Source: Paenimyroides marinum
GTDB taxonomy: Bacteria; Bacteroidota; Bacteroidia; Flavobacteriales; Flavobacteriaceae
DNA: 49,646 bases
Reading direction: 5' to 3'
NCBI RefSeq assembly: GCF_900108395.1
Contig: NZ_FNXE01000024.1
Coordinates: 1-49,646, forward strand
Position numbers and translations under genes: made by a program. Below the pieces are notes generated by a model. The model had not been told where the DNA came from, did no database searches, and saw only the letters and a list, made by a program, of their open reading frames with translations. This document shows positions 15,436 to 24,136 of this stretch, one piece after another; the first letter of the stretch is position 1, and each line of letters opens with the position of its first letter.

Positions 15436-18249
15436 TTAATGTGCATCTAACCAATTAGTGCCCTCGCCTATTTCCACTACTAACGGAACAGCTAACTGAA
15501 AGGCATTTTCCATTTCTTCTTTAATGATTGGTTTAACGATTACCAGTTCTGTTTTTGGAATATCAAAGACCAACTCATCATGTACCTGCAACAACATTTT
15601 GGTTTGCAAATTTTCTTTTATCAATCGGTTATGAATGTTAATCATTGCAATTTTAATGATATCGGCAGCCGATCCCTGTATGGGAGCGTTTACGGCATTT
15701 CGCTCTGCTCCTCCCCTAACTACCGCGTTTTGCGAATTAATGTCTTTTAAATACCTGCGACGCCCCGAAACCGTTTGTACATAACCATATTCTCGTGCAA
15801 ACGCAATTTGGTTATCAATATAATCTCGTAATTTAGGGTAGGTTGCATAATAGGTATCAATCAATTCTTTGCTTTCTGAGCGGGTTAAGCTTGTTTGCTG
15901 GCTCAATCCAAAAGCTGAAACACCGTAAATAATTCCAAAGTTTACTGTTTTGGCATTGCTTCGCTGTTCACGGTTTACCTCATCTAGCGCTACATTAAAA
16001 ACCTTAGCGGCTGTGGAACGGTGAATATCTTCGTTCTTTTTAAACGATTCAATCATATTGGGTTCTCCACTCAATGCTGCAATAATACGCAGTTCAATTT
16101 GTGAGTAATCGGCAGAAACCAATACGTGATGCTCATCTCTCGCAATAAACGCTTTACGAACTTTTTGTCCGCGTTCTGTACGGATTGGAATATTCTGTAA
16201 ATTGGGATTGTTAGAACTCAAACGTCCTGTAGCCGCTACCGCTTGCATATAATCGGTATGTACCCGACCTGTTTTCGGATTGATTTGCGTTGGCAAAGCA
16301 TCTACATACGTGTTTTGAAGTTTTACAATTTGTCGCCATTCTAAAATATCGCGTACCACTTCGTTGTCTTTTGCCAGGTCACTTAACACCTCTTCGCCTG
16401 TGGCATACTGACCTGTTTTTGTTTTTTTGATTTTACCCGATCCTATTTTTAGCTTTTCAAACAAAATGATTCCGAGCTGTTTTGGCGATGCCAGATTAAA
16501 CTCCTCGCCTGCCGTTGTGTATATTTTTGCTTGTAATGTTTGAGCTTCCTTTGACAATTCCAGCGAAAGTGTTTTTAGGTAATCCACATCTAACCGGATA
16601 CCTTCTGCTTCCATATCAGCCAATACAGAAACCAACGGACTTTCGATTTTATCAAACAATTCGCGGGTTTTGCTTTGATCTAACTTCGGAGCGAAAACTT
16701 CTTTTAACTGATACGTTACATCGGCATCTTCACCTGCGTATTCCTTAACATCTTCAACCGAAACATCGCGCATAGATTTTTGTCCTTTGCCTTTTTTACC
16801 GATCAATTCTTCGATTGGTTTTGGCTGATATTGCAAATAGGTTTCCGATAAAACATCCATATTGTGCCGCATATCCGGATTGATCAAATAATGGGCAATC
16901 ATAGTATCGAACAAAAAGCCTTTAACTTCTACGTTGTAGTTTTTAAGAACTTTAATATCATATTTTAAATTCTGTCCGATTTTTACAATGTGTTCATTTT
17001 CTAAAAACGGACGTAATACTTCGATCAATTCCTGAGCTTCGGTTTGATTTTCAGGAAACGGAACATAATACGCCGACCCTTTTGTGTATGAAAATGCCAT
17101 ACCCACCAATTCGGCTAAATTAGCATCAATGTTTGTGGTTTCGGTATCAAAACATACTTCGGTTTGCTCCAATAAGGTTTTTACAAACAACTGAACGGCA
17201 AATTTCCCCTCTACCAACTGATAAAAATGATCGGTATTGGATAAGGTTTTGTAATATCCGTCGTCGGTAATTTTTATTTCGGTATCTCCTGTTTCAAATA
17301 ATGAAAATTGTTCTTGTTGTCTGGCAGGTTGTTTCCCTATAGGTGTTGGTTGAACGACCGTTGCCCCATCTGCAAAAATCTTATCGAACTGTTCTTTCAT
17401 CCTGCGAAATTCCAGCTCCTGAAAAATGTTTTCTGTTTTTTCAACATCGGGTTTATCTAAACGGAAAAATTCCTCGTCAAATTCTACCGGGCAATCCAAA
17501 AAGATGGTAGCCAGTTTTTTTGAAAGCAAACCAATTTCTTTATTCGCCTCTATTTTCTCTTTCATTTTTCCTTTGAGCTTATCGGTATTTTCCAGTAAGT
17601 TTTCCAATGAACCGAATTCTGCCAACAGTTTTTTGGCTGTTTTTTCACCCACTCCGGGCAACCCTGGAATATTGTCAACGGCATCGCCCATCATTCCCAA
17701 GAAATCAATTACCTGTAGCGGATGCTCTATTTCAAATTTAGCTTTTACTTCATCTACCCCCCAAATTTCAATACCGTTGCCCATACGCGCCGGACGGTAC
17801 ATAAAAATATTTTCAGAAACCAGCTGTGCATAATCTTTATCAGGCGTAACCATAAATACCTGAAAACCTTCTTTTTCGGCTTTTTTTGATAAGGTTCCAA
17901 TTAAATCATCGGCTTCAATTCCGGGAACTTCAATAATGGGAATGTGCATTGCCTTTAAAATTTCATGAATGTACGGCACCGCAATCTTAATAGCCTCGGG
18001 CGTTTCATCACGGTTTGCCTTATATTCCGGAAAAATCTCACAGCGTGCGTGGCTTCCATCTTTATCAAAAGCTACCGCCAAATAATCGGGTTTTTCACGT
18101 TTAATAACATCCATTAACGAATTCATAAAACCCATGATCGCCGATGTATCCATACCTTTGGAATTGATTCGGGGATTTTTTATAAAAGCGTAATACCCGC
18201 GAAAAATCAGTGCGTAGGCATCTAAAAGAAATAATCGTTTTTGGTTCAT
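15436..18249 (-). CDS. polA: DNA polymerase I
   Basis: Repair and Okazaki-fragment processing polymerase. The 937-residue protein has all three domains: an N-terminal 5' nuclease (about residues 1-290, starting MNQKRLFLLDAYALIFRGYY); a 3'-5' exonuclease (about 340-530) whose DTETTN motif keeps the acidic pair, implying active proofreading; and a C-terminal polymerase with DYSQIELR near 710 and QVHDELVFD near 885. It is monocistronic, with a TACTTTTG -7 box upstream on the minus strand (18270-18277), divergent from the metallophosphoesterase gene. Confidence 0.97.
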   Translation of the reverse strand: MNQKRLFLLDAYALIFRGYYAFIKNPRINSKGMDTSAIMGFMNSLMDVIKREKPDYLAVAFDKDGSHARCEIFPEYKANRDETPEAIKIAVPYIHEILKAMHIPIIEVPGIEADDLIGTLSKKAEKEGFQVFMVTPDKDYAQLVSENIFMYRPARMGNGIEIWGVDEVKAKFEIEHPLQVIDFLGMMGDAVDNIPGLPGVGEKTAKKLLAEFGSLENLLENTDKLKGKMKEKIEANKEIGLLSKKLATIFLDCPVEFDEEFFRLDKPDVEKTENIFQELEFRRMKEQFDKIFADGATVVQPTPIGKQPARQQEQFSLFETGDTEIKITDDGYYKTLSNTDHFYQLVEGKFAVQLFVKTLLEQTEVCFDTETTNIDANLAELVGMAFSYTKGSAYYVPFPENQTEAQELIEVLRPFLENEHIVKIGQNLKYDIKVLKNYNVEVKGFLFDTMIAHYLINPDMRHNMDVLSETYLQYQPKPIEELIGKKGKGQKSMRDVSVEDVKEYAGEDADVTYQLKEVFAPKLDQSKTRELFDKIESPLVSVLADMEAEGIRLDVDYLKTLSLELSKEAQTLQAKIYTTAGEEFNLASPKQLGIILFEKLKIGSGKIKKTKTGQYATGEEVLSDLAKDNEVVRDILEWRQIVKLQNTYVDALPTQINPKTGRVHTDYMQAVAATGRLSSNNPNLQNIPIRTERGQKVRKAFIARDEHHVLVSADYSQIELRIIAALSGEPNMIESFKKNEDIHRSTAAKVFNVALDEVNREQRSNAKTVNFGIIYGVSAFGLSQQTSLTRSESKELIDTYYATYPKLRDYIDNQIAFAREYGYVQTVSGRRRYLKDINSQNAVVRGGAERNAVNAPIQGSAADIIKIAMINIHNRLIKENLQTKMLLQVHDELVFDIPKTELVIVKPIIKEEMENAFQLAVPLVVEIGEGTNWLDAH

Positions 18250-18420
18250 AGTATCTGTTTCCTAAACTTCAAAAGTACGAAAAAGTTATGAGTTGTACAT
18301 TTTTAGTTGTGTTTTGAAAACTCATTACTTTCTTCTAAAACTGAAAAATTGTTAAAGTATTAAAAACCATATTCGATAAAAAAGTAAACTTATGTACTTT
18401 TGGTACAAACTAAAAACAGA

Positions 18421-19641
18421 ATGATTGCTAAAATTTTCCCTATATTCTTAATATTTATTGCATTGGGCGAGATTTATACCTGCCATTTGCTTTATAAATA
18501 CACAAAAAAACGATCGGTTATTTTTGCCTATTTATTACTATTGGCAACAATTATCATTAGTTTAGTCTTATATTATAAAGGGATAGACAAATCGGTTGGG
18601 CAAACCTCTGAAAGTATGCATATAATGGCGTTAATGCTGCTTTTCCTGCTTCCAAAACTACTGATCAGCATTCCGCTTTTCTTTGAAGATATTTATAGGT
18701 TCACCCGCTGGTCAAGCCACAAATTCATCTATAAAAAACTGGTAAAAAACACAAGAAGCCAATTACTTACACGTATTGTTTTATCTGCTGCAACCTTATT
18801 TGCTGTTACAATTATTTACGGTGTAATTGTAGGCAAATACAACTTTAAGGTACGTGAAGAAACCATTGTTTTTAACGATCTGCCTGAGGCTTTTGACGGA
18901 CTGAAAATTTTGCAGATTTCAGATTTGCACGTAGGCAGCTGGGACAACAAAGCCGCCATTGAGAAAGGCATCGAAATGATTAACAAACAAGATTTTGACT
19001 TGTTGCTTTTTACTGGAGATTTTGTGAATACTCTGGCAACTGAAGCCGATCCCTGGATTGAAACATTGCAAAAAATCAAAACGCCTAAATACGGAAAATA
19101 TGCCGTTTTGGGAAATCATGACTACGGTGAATATGTTAAATGGAATACCGAAGCTGCCAAAGAAGCAAACTTTATGGCAATTAAAAAAAATATTGAAAAA
19201 AGTGGTTTTCAATTGCTTTTAAACGAAAATGTAGTGATAAAAAACAGCAATGATTCCATCTATTTATTAGGTGTTGAAAATTGGGGAGTGAACTTTAAAA
19301 AAGCCGGTGATTTAAAAGAAACATCTAAAAACGTTCCTTTACATGCATTTAAAATAGTAATGACACACGACCCTTCACATTGGGATGCCGAAATTGTGAA
19401 CCATCAGCAAAAATACCAATTGACTTTATCAGGGCACACCCACGGAATGCAGTTTGGTTTTAACATACCAAAACTTATAGAATGGAGTCCGGCAGAATAT
19501 ATTTATCCCGAATGGGGCGGCTTGTATCAAAAAGGAAGCCAGTACATATATGTTAACCGTGGATTTGGTTTTCACGCCTATTCAGGACGAATTGGTATTT
19601 GGCCCGAAATTACTTTACTACATCTAAAAAAAAACAAATAA
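18421..19641 (+). CDS. Membrane-anchored metallophosphoesterase
   Basis: ATG at 18421 gives 406 residues. Three or four hydrophobic helices fill the first 150 residues, followed by a calcineurin-like phosphoesterase domain with all metal-binding blocks: ISDLHVG (near 163), TGDFVN (near 198), LGNHDYGE (near 230), MTHDPSHW and SGHTHGMQFG (near 337). Relatives include YaeI/YkuE-type enzymes; the substrate is unknown here. A -7 box TACTTTTG lies at 18395-18402. The catalytic domain orientation is not certain from sequence. Confidence 0.88.
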   Translation: MIAKIFPIFLIFIALGEIYTCHLLYKYTKKRSVIFAYLLLLATIIISLVLYYKGIDKSVGQTSESMHIMALMLLFLLPKLLISIPLFFEDIYRFTRWSSHKFIYKKLVKNTRSQLLTRIVLSAATLFAVTIIYGVIVGKYNFKVREETIVFNDLPEAFDGLKILQISDLHVGSWDNKAAIEKGIEMINKQDFDLLLFTGDFVNTLATEADPWIETLQKIKTPKYGKYAVLGNHDYGEYVKWNTEAAKEANFMAIKKNIEKSGFQLLLNENVVIKNSNDSIYLLGVENWGVNFKKAGDLKETSKNVPLHAFKIVMTHDPSHWDAEIVNHQQKYQLTLSGHTHGMQFGFNIPKLIEWSPAEYIYPEWGGLYQKGSQYIYVNRGFGFHAYSGRIGIWPEITLLHLKKNK

Positions 19642-19696
19642 TAAAAGGTTAATTACCGAAAAATTATAATTTTGTATAGATTGAAAAAAAGTATAT

Positions 19697-19993
19697 ATGT
19701 CGAAGTTTGGCGATTTAATAAATTCAACTGTTCCGGTTTTAATCCAGTTTACTACCGAACACAATCCTGAGTGCGAGCAAATGCAACAGATTATTGAAGA
19801 AGTAGCTTTGGAAATGGGCGAAAAATTGACGATTATTAATATTAACACTTTAAAAAATCAAGAGTTGGTTGAAGCATTACGCATAAAAACCGCTCCTACT
19901 TTAATGGTGTACAAAAACGGTGCAATGGTGTGGCGACAATCGGGCATTACCGATAAAAGCTCGTTGGTAATGATTGCTAAAGCGTTTAATTAA
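19697..19993 (+). CDS. Thioredoxin-fold protein with a single active-site cysteine
   Basis: A 98-residue thioredoxin-like protein. The strand-helix pattern and the cis-proline loop TAPTLMVYKNG are typical of thioredoxin, but the WCGPC region reads EHNPEC, so Trp and the nucleophilic Cys are replaced and only Cys26 remains. A classical disulfide reductase role is therefore unlikely; a thiol-binding or scaffold role is possible. It precedes the small gene at 20031 by 37 bases. Confidence 0.75.
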   Translation: MSKFGDLINSTVPVLIQFTTEHNPECEQMQQIIEEVALEMGEKLTIININTLKNQELVEALRIKTAPTLMVYKNGAMVWRQSGITDKSSLVMIAKAFN

Positions 19994-20030
19994 AAAAACA
20001 ATAGTCTCATGTAAAGGCTGCTTTTATTTT

Positions 20031-20342
20031 ATGGAAGAAAACGAAGCCTTAAAATGGAGTTTACAATTATTGGAAAATCAACCTTATTTGTCAGAGTTTT
20101 CTTTTGAAGAAAACCGGAAACAGTTGATTTTTGCAATAGACCAATTGATTCAAAACGATTTCAGCAAACTAATTAATATTCTATACAGAATAGATATTGA
20201 CGAACAAAAGCTAAAAACTGCTTTATTCGAAAATCCCTTACCTCCCTCAGAAACCATTGCGGATTTAATGATTGAACGACAACTACAAAAAATAAAATTC
20301 CGTAAAATATACCAAGACCGGAATAACAACCACGAAATTTAA
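20031..20342 (+). CDS. Small conserved-looking hypothetical protein
   Basis: A 103-residue, mostly helical soluble protein (MEENEALKWSLQLLENQPYL). ATG at 20031 is preferred to an upstream frame that overlaps the thioredoxin-like gene. It has no cysteines, signal peptide or membrane segments, and ends in a basic stretch. I do not recognise a family; it is probably cotranscribed with the preceding thioredoxin-like gene. Confidence 0.6.
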   Translation: MEENEALKWSLQLLENQPYLSEFSFEENRKQLIFAIDQLIQNDFSKLINILYRIDIDEQKLKTALFENPLPPSETIADLMIERQLQKIKFRKIYQDRNNNHEI

Positions 20343-20402
20343 TAAAAAGACTACCATTAAAAAACGTAACATCAAATAAATTAAATTTCCTAATTAATGG
20401 TT

Positions 20403-20690
20403 ATGAAAAACATCGCACAAAACAGTAAGGCAGCAAATGTAATTTTAATAGTAAGCTGTTTTATTTTATTTTACTGGAACTTCGTTCATAATTTTGATGT
20501 TTACAAATACATAGTTGTAGGTGCATTGTATGAAATGAGTGCTTTACTTGTTTTAGCGGCTACTTATATTTTGCCTTTATTTATATTAGTAATGGCATTG
20601 GTAAGCAAGGTCAACCTCAACAAAAAATACTATATCGCTTTAGTCATTTTAGTATTAACTATTACATTATTATTTACCATTTATAATTAA
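20403..20690 (+). CDS. Small membrane protein, unknown function
   Basis: A 95-residue protein with three predicted transmembrane helices (about residues 12-30, 38-65 and 75-93) and short polar loops. ATG at 20403 (MKNIAQNSKAAN) is preferred to the ATG two codons upstream, though both are possible. A bidirectional terminator follows the stop. No family recognised. Confidence 0.6.
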   Translation: MKNIAQNSKAANVILIVSCFILFYWNFVHNFDVYKYIVVGALYEMSALLVLAATYILPLFILVMALVSKVNLNKKYYIALVILVLTITLLFTIYN

Positions 20691-20720
20691 AAAAAGTTCT
20701 CATTTTGAGAACCTTTTTTT
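20689..20720. terminator. Bidirectional terminator
   Basis: GTTCTCA (20696-20702) pairs with TGAGAAC (20706-20712), flanked by A7 and T7. It lies between the convergent membrane-protein gene and engB. Confidence 0.8.
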
Positions 20721-21339
20721 ATACAAAACTGTTATTTTTAAAAATATCCTGATTGATCTGGTCTATATAATTTAGTACCTCGTCTTTACCCAATTCACTT
20801 TCTGAAGAGGTTACAAAAAACTGCGGAAATTCTTCCCAGCCATTTGCCAATAAGGCTTTTTGGTATGCGGCAACGTGTTTTTGGATAGCGCCTTTGCTTA
20901 TTTTATCGGCCTTTGTAAAAATAATACTGAACGGAATGCCGCCTTCGCCCAAATAATTAATAAATTCCAAATCTATTTTTTGCGCTTCGTGACGGATATC
21001 CACCAAAACAAAAGCACTTACCAATTGTTCGCGCTTCTCAAAATATTCGGTAATAAATTTTTGAAATGTGGCTTTGATAGATTTAGAAACTTTGGCGTAT
21101 CCATAACCGGGCAGATCGACCAAAAACCAATTACTGTTAATCTTAAAATGGTTAATCAACTGAGTTTTTCCAGGTCTGCTCGATGTTTTTGCCAGATTTT
21201 TGTTATTGGTAAGCATATTAATCAATGAAGATTTGCCCACGTTTGACCGTCCGATGAATGCGTATTCCGGAATGGGTTCTGTTGGACATTTCTTTACATC
21301 CGAATTACTTATGACAAATTCAGCCGTATTAATCTTCAT
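20719..21339 (-). CDS. engB: Ribosome biogenesis GTP-binding protein YsxC/EngB
   Basis: Essential GTPase for 50S subunit assembly. The 206-residue product has the G1 motif [10 protein letters not shown] (about residues 30-39), a G2 threonine in the SRPGKTQ segment, G3 VDLPGYGYA, and G4 FTKADK. Length and order match the TrmE-Era-EngA-YihA superfamily. It starts one base after the upstream alpha/beta hydrolase stop, so the two are cotranscribed. Confidence 0.95.
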   Translation of the reverse strand: MKINTAEFVISNSDVKKCPTEPIPEYAFIGRSNVGKSSLINMLTNNKNLAKTSSRPGKTQLINHFKINSNWFLVDLPGYGYAKVSKSIKATFQKFITEYFEKREQLVSAFVLVDIRHEAQKIDLEFINYLGEGGIPFSIIFTKADKISKGAIQKHVAAYQKALLANGWEEFPQFFVTSSESELGKDEVLNYIDQINQDIFKNNSFV

Positions 21340-21340
21340 T

Positions 21341-22108
21341 TTACTTAATGTTTCGTTTATTAAACCATCCGTCTAAAATTTCGTTGAATTCATCGGGATG
21401 CTCCATCATTGCCGCGTGTCCGCATTTATCAATCCAATATAAATCAGAATCGGGCAATAATTCATTAAATTCTTCTGCCACATTTGGCGGCGTCACAATA
21501 TCGTTTTTCCCCCAAATAATACACGTTTGTGTTTTCATCTTTGGCAAATCTTTCGCCATGTTGTGTCTAATGGCACTTTTGGCAATGGTCAGTGTTTTTA
21601 TCAGTTTCATACGGTCGTTTACCGTGTTAAAAACATCATCAACAATTTCTTTAGTAGCTACCGCCGGATCGTAAAAAACATCTTCGGCTTTTTTTCTTAT
21701 GAACTCATAATCGCCTCTACGTGGGTACGAATCGCCCATGGCACTTTCGTACAAACCTGAGCTTCCGGTAATTACCAACGCCTCTACAAATTCGGGATGC
21801 ATTTTGGTATAATACAATGCAATGTGCCCTCCCAGCGAGTTGCCTAATAAAATTACCTTTTCAAACTTTTTGTGTTTTATAAAATCGTGGACAAATTTGG
21901 CAAATGCTTTTACGTTGGTCTTTAAAATATTTAGTGTATAAATGGGTAATTCGGGCAGTACCACTTTAAAACCTTTCTTTGGAAAATAATCAGTTACTCC
22001 ATCAAAATTACTTAACCCTCCCATTAAGCCGTGTAAAATAACAATTGGTGTACCTTCACCAATTTCAACATATCTAAATTTTCCTTCTTCTTTAATATTT
22101 CGCTCCAT
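21341..22108 (-). CDS. Alpha/beta hydrolase
   Basis: A 255-residue alpha/beta-fold hydrolase with no signal peptide. The oxyanion motif HGLMGG (26-31), the nucleophile elbow GNSLGGH with Ser91, an acidic residue in [10 protein letters not shown], and the terminal histidine in [11 protein letters not shown] form a complete catalytic triad. The substrate is unknown. It precedes engB as first gene of a two-gene unit; a -7 box TATATTTG is at 22129-22136 on the minus strand. Confidence 0.9.
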   Translation of the reverse strand: MERNIKEEGKFRYVEIGEGTPIVILHGLMGGLSNFDGVTDYFPKKGFKVVLPELPIYTLNILKTNVKAFAKFVHDFIKHKKFEKVILLGNSLGGHIALYYTKMHPEFVEALVITGSSGLYESAMGDSYPRRGDYEFIRKKAEDVFYDPAVATKEIVDDVFNTVNDRMKLIKTLTIAKSAIRHNMAKDLPKMKTQTCIIWGKNDIVTPPNVAEEFNELLPDSDLYWIDKCGHAAMMEHPDEFNEILDGWFNKRNIK

Positions 22109-22433
22109 ATATGCGATTTCAATTCGTACAAATATACGACATTAATAAAAAACCGTGTAAAATTAAAGTAGTTTAATTAACAAGTGATGTTTAATCAGAG
22201 TATTTAAAACATTTACATTTTTTCAATGTGAAAACTTCTTTATTTTGAAAGATAACCATATATTCTTTAAAGTTATCTAAAAATCTTTAAAAAATTACTT
22301 CACTGCTAAAAATCAACAACTTACCTTTCAATACGCTGAAAAAAAAAACTTTTCAACAAAGTGGTAAAAAGTGGTAGAAAGTGGTAAAATTTTACTTACT
22401 TTTGTTTTGTAAATAATCTAAAGTCAAATTTTA
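22109..22433. other. Divergent intergenic region upstream of the dcw cluster
   Basis: 325 bases without a gene. It contains the -7 box of the hydrolase-engB unit (22129-22136), an inverted repeat AGATAAC/GTTATCT (about 22244-22274), the three MraZ boxes (22358-22387) and the mraZ -7 box (22397-22404). I see no small ORF with convincing features. Confidence 0.6.
22358..22404 (+). promoter_or_regulatory. MraZ-box array and mraZ promoter
   Basis: Three head-to-tail 10-base units AAAGTGGTAA, AAAGTGGTAG, AAAGTGGTAA run from 22358 to 22387 without gaps. They fit the AAAGTG[T/G]N3 MraZ box described in Mycoplasma and share the TG-rich, 10-bp period of the E. coli mraZ operator. A -7 box TACTTTTG follows at 22397-22404, 30 bases before the mraZ ATG. 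The boxes cover the -33 region, so MraZ binding should block or tune the cluster promoter. Confidence 0.8.
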
Positions 22434-22895
22434 ATGCAACCAATAGTAGGTACATACGAATGTAAAATCGACACCAAAGGAAGGGTGCTGATACCTGCTG
22501 CATTGAAAAAACAACTGGTTGCCGTTGGAGAAGGATTCATATTAAAACGCTCTGTTTACGAGAAATGCGTTGAGCTTTGGCCCATGAACGAATGGAACAT
22601 TATGCTGGAAAAATTAAACGAATTAAATCGTTTTAACCGTAAAGCCGATACGTTCATCCGCAAATTTATGGCAGGTGTAAAGGTAATAGATATTGATGAC
22701 GCCGGACGCTTGCAGATAAGCAAAGATTTAATAGAATTTGCACGGATTTCAAAAGATGTGGTTTTTTCATCAAAAATCAACCTGATTGAAATTTGGGATA
22801 AAGATTTATACGAACAAATTGTAAACGACGAAGAAATGGATTTTGGCGATTTAGCCGAAGAAGTAATGGGAGGAATAACAAATTATGGAGCATAA
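22434..22895 (+). CDS. mraZ: Transcriptional regulator MraZ
   Basis: First gene of the dcw cluster and its likely autorepressor. The 153-residue protein has two AbrB-like half-domains with the DxxxR signature twice: DTKGRVLIPA near residue 12 and DDAGRLQISKDL near 85. Length matches the family. Three MraZ boxes overlap its promoter. It overlaps rsmH by 11 bases, indicating coupled expression. Confidence 0.96.
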   Translation: MQPIVGTYECKIDTKGRVLIPAALKKQLVAVGEGFILKRSVYEKCVELWPMNEWNIMLEKLNELNRFNRKADTFIRKFMAGVKVIDIDDAGRLQISKDLIEFARISKDVVFSSKINLIEIWDKDLYEQIVNDEEMDFGDLAEEVMGGITNYGA

Positions 22896-23796
22896 CGAAT
22901 ACGAATACCACAACCCCGTGCTGTTAAAAGAAACGGTTGACGGCTTAAACATAAAACCCGATGGCGTTTATGTAGACGTAACCTTTGGCGGTGGCGGACA
23001 TTCAAAAGAAATTATGCGCCGTTTAGGTCCCAACGGAAAATTATTTGCTTTTGATCAGGATACCGATGCCTTGGCAAATGCCTTAGATGACAAACGTTTT
23101 GTACTGATAAATGAAAATTTCCGTTTCATTAAGCGCTTTTTACGCGTGTATGGAATTAAACAAGTCGATGGAATTTTAGGAGATTTTGGCGTTTCATCGC
23201 ATCAGTTCGATGTTGCAGAAAGAGGTTTTTCTACCCGTTTTGACGCCGAACTGGATATGCGAATGAACCAAAACAGCAGCTTATCAGCTTATGAAGTAAT
23301 CAATAATTACGACGAATCAGCCTTAAGCAAAATGTTCTTTACTTATGGTGAATTAAAGAACGCTCGCGGTTTAGCTGCCGCCATTGTAACTGCCCGAAAA
23401 GAAGAACCTATAAAAAATTCGGAACAATTAAAAACGGTATTATCACGGTTTTTACCGGCACATAAAAGCAACAAAATACTGGCACAGATTTATCAGGCAA
23501 TCCGTATTGAAGTTAACGAAGAAATTGTTGTTTTAAAAGAGTTTTTAGAACAAGCCTTAGAATTACTAAAGCCGGGCGGGCGCTTAAGCGTTATATCGTA
23601 TCATTCATTAGAAGACCGCCAGGTAAAACGCTTCATTAAAAACGGAATGTTTGAAGGCGAACCGGAACGCGATTTTTTTGGACGATACAACGTTCCTCTT
23701 AAATCAATAGGAAAATTAATCGTTCCATCTGAAGAAGAAATTAAACAGAACAATCGTGCACGAAGTGCCAAATTAAGAATAGCAGAAAAAAATTAA
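22885..23796 (+). CDS. rsmH: 16S rRNA (cytosine1402-N4)-methyltransferase RsmH
   Basis: Methylates C1402 of 16S rRNA using S-adenosylmethionine. The 303-residue protein has the SAM-binding VDVTFGGGGHSKEI segment (about residues 30-43), DFGVSSHQFD, and the late signature SYHSLEDRQVKRFI. Full length for the family. It lies between mraZ (11-base overlap) and the ftsL-like gene (one-base gap). Confidence 0.96.
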   Translation: MEHNEYEYHNPVLLKETVDGLNIKPDGVYVDVTFGGGGHSKEIMRRLGPNGKLFAFDQDTDALANALDDKRFVLINENFRFIKRFLRVYGIKQVDGILGDFGVSSHQFDVAERGFSTRFDAELDMRMNQNSSLSAYEVINNYDESALSKMFFTYGELKNARGLAAAIVTARKEEPIKNSEQLKTVLSRFLPAHKSNKILAQIYQAIRIEVNEEIVVLKEFLEQALELLKPGGRLSVISYHSLEDRQVKRFIKNGMFEGEPERDFFGRYNVPLKSIGKLIVPSEEEIKQNNRARSAKLRIAEKN

Positions 23797-23797
23797 A

Positions 23798-24136
23798 ATG
23801 GGTTTAAACAGTATAATAAAAGCAAAATTTTTAGTCGAAGGGCAATCGCTGAAGAATTGGCTTTTTATTATATACATTGTTTTTTGGACGTTGGTGCTTA
23901 TTGCAAACAACCACTTTTACGAACAAAAAATGATGCGGGTTAAAGAATTAACCGAGCAGGTTAAAGAATTGCGATCTGAATTTGTTGATAAAAGATCTGA
24001 ATTGATGCAATTGCGAATGGAATCGAACATTTCTAAACAAATGGAAGTTTATGAAATTTTACCGTCATCGGTCCCTCCTAAAAAAATCAAGGTTGTTGTC
24101 GAGAAAGAAAAAAAATGGTATAAACTATGGGATTAG
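23798..24136 (+). CDS. ftsL: FtsL-like cell division protein
   Basis: A 112-residue bitopic protein: a cytoplasmic N-terminus, one membrane helix (about residues 21-39, NWLFIIYIVFWTLVLIANN) and a periplasmic coiled coil (about 45-80). Sequence similarity to FtsL is weak in general; the call rests on size, topology and position between rsmH and ftsI. It overlaps ftsI by 10 bases. Confidence 0.85.
   Translation: MGLNSIIKAKFLVEGQSLKNWLFIIYIVFWTLVLIANNHFYEQKMMRVKELTEQVKELRSEFVDKRSELMQLRMESNISKQMEVYEILPSSVPPKKIKVVVEKEKKWYKLWD

Noticed and set aside
22244..22274. AGATAAC/GTTATCT inverted repeat as an operator or origin element.
   Set aside because: Short arms with a long loop and no supporting neighbours; no DnaA-box cluster seen, so it is only mentioned in the intergenic entry.
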